64,000 nucleotides of DNA, from the NCBI RefSeq assembly GCF_014696615.1, contig NZ_JACJQJ010000003.1:62001-126000 (forward strand). Direction: 5' to 3'. The notes under the pieces were generated by a model that ran no database searches, was not told the origin of the DNA, and saw nothing but the letters and a program-made list of their open reading frames with translations. The position numbers and the translations under genes were made by a program. This document shows, piece after piece, positions 27,742-35,486 of the stretch; the first letter of the stretch is position 1, and the number at the start of each line of letters is the position of its first letter. The DNA comes from Nostoc linckia FACHB-104 (lineage in GTDB: Bacteria; Cyanobacteriota; Cyanobacteriia; Cyanobacteriales; Nostocaceae).

Positions 27742-28197
27742 AGCATTTTTATCTCAAACTAATACCGATTTTGTCAAAATTGTTAATTGTTAATAGTCAG
27801 GAATTTAGTTCTGTTTTCGCCGCAAAATCTCAACATCCAGACACAGGTGATTTTTTAGATTTAGATACAGTTTGGGTTCATTTTTGTTAATCGCCATTGC
27901 AAAGGAGCAGTTTTAAATACATAAATGGCTTTCTAACCGATTTTATTTCTATTATTTAGTATCTATCTAATAGAAATAAAAGAACTGAATCTCATCTCTA
28001 TGACAATTTTTAGGCTAGCCATTCAAACCAGACTTTGATGCGGGTTTGTATCAAAATCTGCGTCCCCCATGTCCCATACCCATTTTTAAGTTAGCCATTT
28101 ACGCCAAGTTTTGGCGCGACCAAGGATAAAAGTCTTCATAGTGTTTTTACTCAGAACTTTTAAGCTAGAAAGGGCTAAAGCCCTTTCTACAATTTTT
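27742..28197. other. spacer between patatin gene and puwA
   Basis: No gene seen. It contains two tandem related segments beginning GCTAGCCATTCAAACCAGAC (28014) and GTTAGCCATTTACGCCAAGT (28088), both related to the complement of 32381-32450. A short inverted repeat AAGGGCTAAAGCCCTT lies at 28169-28184. A puwA promoter and possibly the patatin terminator must be here. Confidence 0.5.
28014..28084. repeat. ~70-bp repeat, inverted partner at 32381-32450
   Basis: Shared blocks with the complement of 32381-32450, in the same order, are AGCCATTCA, CCAG, AAAATCTG, CATG and CCCATACCC. Overall similarity is moderate. A second partial copy follows at 28088-28125. The pair brackets the patatin and small membrane genes. 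Confidence 0.5.
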
Positions 28198-30639
28198 TCA
28201 ATTCAATAACTTCTGACACAAATCATCTATTTCCTCTGTTTTTTCTTCGATGATTTGCTTGGCTATTTGAATTAGTGTCCGAATGTTATACGACTTGATA
28301 TTATCCATCGGTTCTAAGCTTTCATCTAGATATGCTTGAAGACGGTAATATTGTTGCTGAGATTTGTCTTCACTATGGGGTAATAATTCTTCAATTTGGA
28401 TAGAAATAGCTTCACTTACACCATCTAAAACAATGTTGAACATTGGTCTAGCCCAACCTACCAATCCCCAATTTTTTGCTGCATAATAAGGGTATTCTTT
28501 AGTTAAAGATCCAGTTCCCAAGGAAAGCACTAAAGTATTATCAAGAGTCCAGGGTTCTTCACCTCTTTCCTTGGCTTTTTTAGCACTAACAATAGATTCC
28601 ACGACCGCTAAACCAGTGGGATTATTCGCAAAAACTCCACCATCTATTAATGTATAAAAACCATTTCTGTTGTGTGTTGTGGGAATGCGATAGGGGACAA
28701 AATAAGTAGGAGCAGCACTCGTTGCCATTGCAGCCTCTTTCATAGTGAAGCCCTGACCTATTTTTCGCAATCTTCGAGATTCAATGTTTTCTTTGCTGAA
28801 GTTGCTAGTAAACAAAACCGGTATACGTTGCTCAATATCATAGCTGGTAATGAGAACTTCTGTGAGGGCTGCCGAAAGTGTTGTAGAGCCAAAATATTGG
28901 GTTAAAATTTCGTCTCTCCCTTCGGATGTGTATTTGGGTTTCAGAATTTCGTCTAAATCTCCCAAGAGTTCTGCATACAATGGTTCGTAAAATATGACGT
29001 TGCCATACTCAGAGAAGATACTCACTAGGTCTTTAGCTGTATATACAGGTTCTGGCAATCCTAATACATTGTCTTGATTGGCAAGCTGCAATTTAGGTTT
29101 GGTCAAACCTAGGGCTAAGATTCCTCCTGTGGAAGTTCCGGCTATGAGATCAAATAAACTAGCAATCGGTTTGTTGGTGCGGTTTTCAATTTCTTGGAGA
29201 ATTATGGCTGGGATAATTCCCCGAATTCCACCACCATCAATTGACAAAATTTTATATGGATATTTAACTGCTTGTTCTTTTGTTTGTTGCTGTTTAGCCT
29301 TGGTTGATTTCGGCTTTTCTGATGTAATAACTGATGTTTGCTCTTCCATTGGTGATTGAGTTGTTTCTTGAGTAACTTCTAAAGTTTGTGGTTGTGTAGA
29401 TGTAACATTCTGATCATCTGGTGGAGTTAGTGGTGCTGGCATTTCTATACTGATTTCAGTTTGTACCCCAACAAAGTCCTCCACAATATGACCGTGGTTG
29501 GCATTATTTGTTTTATCTTGTACTATGGTTCCAATTTCATCGTTTAATGGCCAATAACCCACTAATCTTGGTTCATTACCTACAAGACATCTGTTCATAT
29601 CAGCTTGGATTTCTGTTTGAGAACGAACCTTGTTCCAAATGCGGACTTCAGCTATTTGACCTTTAAAGGGATAGGCTTCATTATTATCTTTATAAATCCC
29701 AATAACTAAGTTATTTTCAGGATTGTAATCAATGCTGTTATCTGTGAGAGCTTTCGTGGCTTTTTCTACACCATCAACGTATACCCGCATACGTTTACCA
29801 TCATAAGTCCCAGCGATATGATGCCAATGATTGAATTGGATAGAGTTCTCTTTGCTGCTAAGATACTGAATTCTTTTGGATGGAGTTTTTAAACCAAAAA
29901 AAATACCACTTTTACCATCTAAGAGTAAACCATATCCGCTTTCGGTTTCATTAGTATCAAAAATGTTAGTGATAATTCCTGTACGTCTTCTTTGAGCTTG
30001 ACAATTAATCCAAGCCTCTAAAGTAATTTGCCGTGCAATTTTAAATTCGGGTTTTTTACCCAAATCTATATACATATCTTGACCATTAAAGATCAAAACT
30101 GTCTGTAAATATGGTGAGGTTTCGGCTATTGGAGGGGATGTAACAACTGCTTCTATAACATCAACAATAGGTTTGTAATTACCTAGTCTGTAATATAAAA
30201 GATTGCCTTCTCTATAAGTCTCTAGACAATTTCCTTGTGGATCACAAGTGATGCTAGTTGCTGAACCTGTATTTTGTTGTTGAGTTTCTCCCCAAATTAC
30301 ACTTTTGGTTTCAATATCTAGCTTGCCGAGACGATAAAATAAGCGATCGCTACTGACATGAGTCTCTAAACAGTTACCCTGATGGTCTAAACTCACACTG
30401 GTGAATGAACCTGTATCGTATTCTCGACTTTCGCCCCAAATCACACTTTTGGTTTCTATATCTAGCTTGCCGAGACGATAAAATAAGCGATCGCTACCGA
30501 CATGAGTTTCTAGACAGTTTCCCTGATGGTCTAAACTCACACTGGTGAATGAACCTGTATCGTACTGTCGGCCTGACTCCCAGGCTACTATATTAATTAC
30601 TATTTCTGAAGCTGCCATAATTATTTGTTCAACTGCCAT
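28198..30639 (-). CDS. patatin-like phospholipase with N-terminal lectin-like repeats and LamG domain
   Basis: 813 aa with three parts. Residues ~14-155 are three ~46-residue repeats (VIWGES.EYDTGSFTSVSLDHQGNCLETHV.SDRLFYRLGKLDIETKS pattern); repeats 1 and 2 are nearly identical in DNA too. Residues ~185-395 are a LamG/concanavalin-type jelly roll (WINCQAQ, HWHHIAGTYDGKRMRVYVDG, ..GYWPLND). After a polar linker, ~455-813 is a patatin lipase with oxyanion motif DGGGIRG near 467, nucleophile GTSTGG near 501 and catalytic DGG near 663, all intact. No signal peptide is evident. It probably hydrolyses acyl esters of lipids; the substrate is unknown. Same strand as puwA and 456 bp upstream of it, so it may be part of the lipopeptide locus (fatty-acid supply or self-protection), which is inference. 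Confidence 0.88.
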   Translation of the reverse strand: MAVEQIIMAASEIVINIVAWESGRQYDTGSFTSVSLDHQGNCLETHVGSDRLFYRLGKLDIETKSVIWGESREYDTGSFTSVSLDHQGNCLETHVSSDRLFYRLGKLDIETKSVIWGETQQQNTGSATSITCDPQGNCLETYREGNLLYYRLGNYKPIVDVIEAVVTSPPIAETSPYLQTVLIFNGQDMYIDLGKKPEFKIARQITLEAWINCQAQRRRTGIITNIFDTNETESGYGLLLDGKSGIFFGLKTPSKRIQYLSSKENSIQFNHWHHIAGTYDGKRMRVYVDGVEKATKALTDNSIDYNPENNLVIGIYKDNNEAYPFKGQIAEVRIWNKVRSQTEIQADMNRCLVGNEPRLVGYWPLNDEIGTIVQDKTNNANHGHIVEDFVGVQTEISIEMPAPLTPPDDQNVTSTQPQTLEVTQETTQSPMEEQTSVITSEKPKSTKAKQQQTKEQAVKYPYKILSIDGGGIRGIIPAIILQEIENRTNKPIASLFDLIAGTSTGGILALGLTKPKLQLANQDNVLGLPEPVYTAKDLVSIFSEYGNVIFYEPLYAELLGDLDEILKPKYTSEGRDEILTQYFGSTTLSAALTEVLITSYDIEQRIPVLFTSNFSKENIESRRLRKIGQGFTMKEAAMATSAAPTYFVPYRIPTTHNRNGFYTLIDGGVFANNPTGLAVVESIVSAKKAKERGEEPWTLDNTLVLSLGTGSLTKEYPYYAAKNWGLVGWARPMFNIVLDGVSEAISIQIEELLPHSEDKSQQQYYRLQAYLDESLEPMDNIKSYNIRTLIQIAKQIIEEKTEEIDDLCQKLLN

Positions 30640-30654
30640 CTATTTTTCACAGGC

Positions 30655-30691
30655 AATAACCGGAAATTATCGCTGTGAAATTCCGGTTATT
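30655..30691 (-). promoter_or_regulatory. stem-loop in the patatin gene leader
   Basis: Perfect 11-bp arms AATAACCGGAA (30655-30665) and TTCCGGTTATT (30681-30691) with a 15-base loop, 16 bp before the patatin ATG. On the minus strand no T-run follows, so an operator or leader hairpin fits better than a terminator. Confidence 0.45.
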
Positions 30692-31480
30692 TTACAACTT
30701 TGTATCCTCGATTTTAGCCATTTTTGAGTTTCTTTTAGAAACATTAATTAAACAAGAAGAAAGATTTTTGCCACCTTTTATTTGATGGAATTACCACTGT
30801 CATTTATTTGCAGTGATACTTGGTAAATGGCTAAAATCAAGATATATTATAGGCTGATTATTTATTCTGTTTTGAAGTAATTAATAATTATTCAGGCAGT
30901 TTGACTTGCACCACTGTATACATCTATAATTTCCCTCTCTACTCCTGGAAGATTCTCAATTTTCATGGTATGAGAAAACTCTGAATCTATAGCTTGCTTC
31001 TCTTACAAGATGTTAACTTGATCGCCCTTGTCCCTCTCGCATATTACTCACAGTGCAACCATCACCAGTTTTCCCACAAGGAGATAGAGGGGCAATTTTC
31101 CCTCTTCCCTACTAGGATGGGGCTAGGTTGCACACAAGTTAGCTGTTTTACACTAGAGTGGCAAAGCTAGCTAGAGCAAAAACTCAAACCTAGTAAATTC
31201 GTTATTGTTGAAAATTTTGGCTTACTTATTTACGCCTATTTCAATCATTACAAACCTACTCTAGTTTATTTTGCCGTTCTAGGTTTTACATAACGTGAAC
31301 AGTCAAGTAAGAGTTGGGTTGAGCAGAATTTCGTCATACTGATAGATTCATTCCTTTCACTCTTCCCTATCTCTACTCTTATTGAAGACAGGTTTGCCGT
31401 CAATGGTTTTCGCCTGAAATTAAGGGCTGAAGCAAACAATTGTCAGCCCTTAATTATTATGCGGAAATACCGGGGTCAAT
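30692..31480. other. long spacer upstream of patatin gene
   Basis: No gene seen in about 790 bp. Inverted pairs present are GATTTTAGCCATTT (30710-30723) with AAATGGCTAAAATC (30825-30838), 14/14 matching, and GTGCAACC (31053-31060) with GGTTGCAC (31126-31133). The second pair encloses a G/C-rich tract like the repeat core at 140-230. The remainder is plain AT-rich sequence. Confidence 0.5.
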
Positions 31481-31861
31481 TTATTGAACCTGGGGTTCAA
31501 TAATTGCCTGATCTTTTTCTTCTTTTGGTTTGGAAATGTTGTTTCTGAGTTTATATCTCAGTTCGTCAGAAATAGGTAAACTGTTAATTTCTCTTACGAT
31601 ACCATTGAGAGCTTCATTTTTACTACGTTCTGTGTAAACTGCAGTTAATAGAGCCTCAATTCCATACCCTGCTAAGGATTCACCTACTAAAGTCACAATT
31701 CCCAAAACAGCTAAACCACCGATCATCCCAAATGGGCCGCCCAAGGTAGCTAGCACTATCGGGACAACAACATTGCCTTCTAGTCCTGTTGTAGCCATTA
31801 CAATTACAAGCATTGCACCAGGTAGCCCCAGTGATGCAAGCTTTTTCACAACTTCATCCAT
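31481..31861 (-). CDS. small membrane protein of unknown function (126 aa)
   Basis: From ATG 31861, preceded by AGGTGA five bases upstream; an in-frame GTG at 31870 would overlap that ribosome site and is less likely. Residues ~12-70 are strongly hydrophobic and Gly/Val-rich (GAMLVIVMATTGL, VVVPIVLATLGGPFGMIGGLAVLGIVTLVG), giving two or three membrane segments. Residues 75-126 are charged and helical (ERSKNEALNGIVREI...KPKEEKDQAI). I do not recognise a named family. It lies head-to-head with the dynamin-like gene across an 880-bp gap, and a membrane partnership with the dynamin is only a guess. Confidence 0.7.
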   Translation of the reverse strand: MDEVVKKLASLGLPGAMLVIVMATTGLEGNVVVPIVLATLGGPFGMIGGLAVLGIVTLVGESLAGYGIEALLTAVYTERSKNEALNGIVREINSLPISDELRYKLRNNISKPKEEKDQAIIEPQVQ

Positions 31862-32750
31862 AAGAATCACCTAAATAGATTGAATTGAAGAACTTGTTTG
31901 CTTGATTCTGTTTTTACAAAACCTGCGATCGCTCGTGGCTAAGCATCAAGCCAGTCACTTGCAGGTTAACCTTAAGTCCACTGAGATAGATTGTAACTTC
32001 AAGAATTCTTAATGCAGGGTTATTACCCAAGCTATATGAGGTTCGGTCAACTAGGTGATTGGAGCAAGTCTAGTATACTTGGTTTAATCCTAAAATTACT
32101 GTAACACTCCTCAAGATATTCTTCGCAATCATTTACAAAACCTAGAGATGATAGCCAATAATAGAACCTGCACCTGATCTGTTATGAATTTGTGCCATGA
32201 ACTCAGAAAAATGGTAAATTTTATCTATTGTCTATAATCTGTCTCCACCCTTAACTCAACGATGAAGACAAAAGCCCAGTACAAAAAAGCTGAAGTTGAC
32301 CATCGTTGATCGGAGTTAAGTCAGTCGGTGGAAAAGTTCAGAAAGGTAAACAAAGCTAGAATTATCCTAGCTGGAGAATTGGGTATGGGGCATGAGAAAG
32401 ACAGATTTTCATGCTTGATGGTGCCAAAACCTGGCGTGAATGGCTGACTAGTAAATATCTGGGGAAATAGACACTTTCATGTAACGCTGGTGAAACTTAT
32501 TTCATCGGTACTTTCTCCTGCCTTGACATCACGAGAATTTTTAACTCTGAGCTAAGCTAATCGGCATTCATTTTTCCGGGATGAGTCGCTTATGATAAGC
32601 TGTTCAGCCTTGGGGTTATGCAACTTAAATGCTCATTAGCTTACTGAGAAGCTAAAATCTAGGTCGGAAATTGCTAGTAGTTTTTACTTAGCACTGGCTA
32701 ACACCCCCTAAAGCTACCCGCACTTACTACTTTTAAAATTTTGATTGTTT
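31862..32750. other. 880-bp spacer before the dynamin gene
   Basis: No convincing frame. An inverted pair CTTAACTC-AACGATG (32252-32268) and CATCGTTGATCGGAGTTAAG (32299-32318) forms an imperfect stem with a 4-base bulge around a ~30-base loop. The repeat at 32381-32450 is the inverted partner of 28014-28084. A small structured RNA or a dead insertion are both possible; neither is shown. Confidence 0.4.
32381..32450. repeat. ~70-bp repeat, inverted partner of 28014-28084
   Basis: The reverse complement begins TAGTCAGCCATTCACGCCAG and ends CATGCCCCATACCC. It matches 28014-28084 in block order and also the half copy at 28088 (GCCATTTACGCCAAGTTTTG). It contains no gene. Confidence 0.5.
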
Positions 32751-34877
32751 ATGAAATACAAAGTTGAAGCTGAGAGTTTTATTGATGATCTGGATAAAAT
32801 CGCTGGAGTTCGTCAACAAATCTCTATGTGTTTAGCCCAGATGGCTGACACTCTAACTCAAGCAGAGGTAATCGGCAAAGATACTTCTGGCACACTCAGT
32901 TTAAATTCAGATATAGAAAACATTAATTTAGCTAGTCAAAACCTGCTTCAAGGGGTATTCCGCTTGCTGGTTTTAGGGGATATGAAGCGGGGGAAAAGTA
33001 CATTCATCAATGCTTTGATGGGTGAAAACATACTGCCCAACGCAGTCAATCCCTGTACTGCTATTCTGACAATTTTACGTTATGGAGAGAAAAAACAGGT
33101 AACAGTTTATTTTAAAGACGGTAGAAATCCTGCACAGATGGAATTAAAAGAATTTAAGCAGAAATATACCATCGATCCCAAAGAAGCCAAACAACTAGAG
33201 AAGGAGAAAAAGTCAGCATTTGCCGAAGTTAGTCATGCAACTATAGAGTACCCATCATCGCTTTTATCCAAAGGGTTAGAAATTATTGATAGTCCCGGAC
33301 TCAACGATACAGAAGCGAGAAATGAACTAGCGCTGGGATATATCAACAATTGTCATGCGATTTTGTTTGTGATGAGGGCAACCCAGCCTTATACCTTAGC
33401 AGAGCGGCGCTATCTGGAAAATTATATTCAGGGTCGTGGTTTGACGGTGTTCTTTATCATTAATGGTTGGGATCAGATTCAAGAAGGAATTTTAGATCCA
33501 GATGATGAAGAAGAACTGCAATCAGCCGAAATGCAACTGCGGCAATTATTTCAGACTAACCTATCGCCCTATTGTTTGATCAACGGTCAAAATATCTATG
33601 CTGAACGAGTCTTTGAAGTTTCTGCAATTAATGCCCTTAGAAGCCGAATTAAAAATCAATCAGCTTCATTAGAAGGTACAGGGTTTCCAGAATTGCTGCG
33701 ATCGCTCAATGGATTTTTAACTCAAGAGCGAGCGATCGCACAACTACAACCAGCTATTACTCTAGCCCATCAAACCTACACTAACACCCAAGTCGCAATT
33801 CAACGTCGTCTGGGTTTGCTCGACCAAGATATGGATGAAATGAAATGGCGAATTAGTTCTGTAGAGCCAGAATTTCAGCAATTGGGCGTGATTCGCGATC
33901 TATTTCAACAAGAAATTCGTGTCACTAGAGACATTCAAGCCAAAGCTATTACTGAATCTTTGCACACCTACATTCTCAATTTGGGCAATACCTTTGAAGT
34001 TGACTTTTTGCGCTATCAACCAGACTTAGAACTATTTGATTTTTTAGACAAAAATAAACGCGAAGCCTTTAATGATGCACTCAAAGAAGCTTTTGAGCAA
34101 TACACCGCCGATCAAATTGCGGCTTGGACATTGATTGTTGAACAAGACATGAATGCAGCCTTTATTAAACTCTCCAAAAGTGCTGCTCATTATGGTGCTT
34201 CTTATAGCCAGGTGACAAATCAAATCACCAAGAAATTATCAGGTCAAGAAGTAAAATTCAAAGTCTACTCCACAAATCTAGAAGAAGATTCACCCACCTG
34301 GACAAAATGGGCAATGGGGTTACTGTCTTTGTCTAGGGGTAACATTGCTGGTATGGCGATGGCGCAAGCAGGCTTCGATTGGAAAAATATTTTACTCAAT
34401 TACATAGCAGCTATGGGGGTGAACACTATCACTAGCAGCATTACAGGTGTTTTTCTGGGGCCTATAGGATTGGCGTTGTTGGGTATGGGTATTGGTTTTG
34501 TCCAAGCTGACCAGGCTAGGCAAAAATTAGTCCAGACGACTCAAAAAGAATTAATGAAATATCTACCGAAGGTCTCGGAAGAATATATCCCCCAGATTCG
34601 CCAAGGGATAGAAGAATGCTTTAACACCTATGAACGTGAGGTAATTGAGCAAATAAATCAAGATATCACCCAACGCCGGACAGAGTTAGACAACTTACTC
34701 CAGCAAAAAGCCACCCATGAAATTAACTGGCAAACAGAATCCCAGCGTCTTCAAGCAGTAGCAACGAAAATTTACCAACAGGTTCAGCAAGTTGACCAAA
34801 TTTTTACAGTTGTGACAGCCGAAGCAGCCAAGAGTGATGTGAGCGCTGCAATACATCAGCCTGTGCTGATTCAATAA
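32751..34877 (+). CDS. bacterial dynamin-like GTPase (BDLP type)
   Basis: A 708-aa protein, close in size and layout to the BDLP of Nostoc punctiforme. GTPase motifs: G1 GDMKRGKST (76-84), a switch-I Thr in NPCTAIL, G3 DSPG (180-183) and a G4-like NGWD (238-241). Long helical segments follow. A hydrophobic membrane 'paddle' lies near 543-590 (NYIAAMGVNTITSSITGVFLG...), and the rest is more coiled coil. Members bind and remodel membranes on GTP binding. Start: ATG 32751 rather than the TTG two codons upstream. It sits alone between the patatin/membrane gene pair and the megasynthase operon; whether it belongs to the lipopeptide locus or is a bystander cannot be told. Confidence 0.9.
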   Translation: MKYKVEAESFIDDLDKIAGVRQQISMCLAQMADTLTQAEVIGKDTSGTLSLNSDIENINLASQNLLQGVFRLLVLGDMKRGKSTFINALMGENILPNAVNPCTAILTILRYGEKKQVTVYFKDGRNPAQMELKEFKQKYTIDPKEAKQLEKEKKSAFAEVSHATIEYPSSLLSKGLEIIDSPGLNDTEARNELALGYINNCHAILFVMRATQPYTLAERRYLENYIQGRGLTVFFIINGWDQIQEGILDPDDEEELQSAEMQLRQLFQTNLSPYCLINGQNIYAERVFEVSAINALRSRIKNQSASLEGTGFPELLRSLNGFLTQERAIAQLQPAITLAHQTYTNTQVAIQRRLGLLDQDMDEMKWRISSVEPEFQQLGVIRDLFQQEIRVTRDIQAKAITESLHTYILNLGNTFEVDFLRYQPDLELFDFLDKNKREAFNDALKEAFEQYTADQIAAWTLIVEQDMNAAFIKLSKSAAHYGASYSQVTNQITKKLSGQEVKFKVYSTNLEEDSPTWTKWAMGLLSLSRGNIAGMAMAQAGFDWKNILLNYIAAMGVNTITSSITGVFLGPIGLALLGMGIGFVQADQARQKLVQTTQKELMKYLPKVSEEYIPQIRQGIEECFNTYEREVIEQINQDITQRRTELDNLLQQKATHEINWQTESQRLQAVATKIYQQVQQVDQIFTVVTAEAAKSDVSAAIHQPVLIQ

Positions 34878-35486
34878 GGCAATTCTCTTTAAACATGAGT
34901 ATTTTTAATAACAAGTCTCACTGCCATTAGTAAATTTGACATCATCAATAAGTCAAGTTTGTATTTGTGTTATAAATCACATATCTGAACAGCCATATAG
35001 AGGAGGTAAATTGACCAAAATTGGCAGATTTAAAGCGAATTGAAAGCAAGTTTAATAGTGGTTTAATATTGAGTTCCGGTGATTGCAGATAATTTTGTGT
35101 CGATTTTGACTGCAAAAAACTATAAAATTTAATCAATTTAATAACTTGATTGTGCGAATTTTGTGGTATTAAATATACTATAACCCTTGCATAGCTAAAT
35201 AGCTTTTTAAAACCAATACCTTTGCCAATTTACGAGGGTAGATTGATGATGCTTTCACTATTAACTCGCTGTTCCCTAATGTTTGGCAAAAGTAATAATT
35301 CCTAAAAGTTCCTTCCAGGTTTCCCACAAGGATTTTTTGGCTAATTATCACAGTACAAAGGGTTTGAGCTTGCAACCTCCAGGTTAAGCTAAATGCTTAT
35401 GTATTAGTTATTTTGCTGATTCTGCCCTCTGATTTTGGTAAAAGTATTCTCAAAAACATCAATTTTCTGTTTTTGCGTGTAAACCA
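34878..35486. other. leader region of the plus-strand biosynthetic operon
   Basis: 609 bp, AT-rich, no gene. It must carry the promoter of the FAAL-ACP gene and the end of the dynamin transcript. No clear terminator hairpin or palindrome of the type found in the molybdate region was recognised. Confidence 0.5.
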
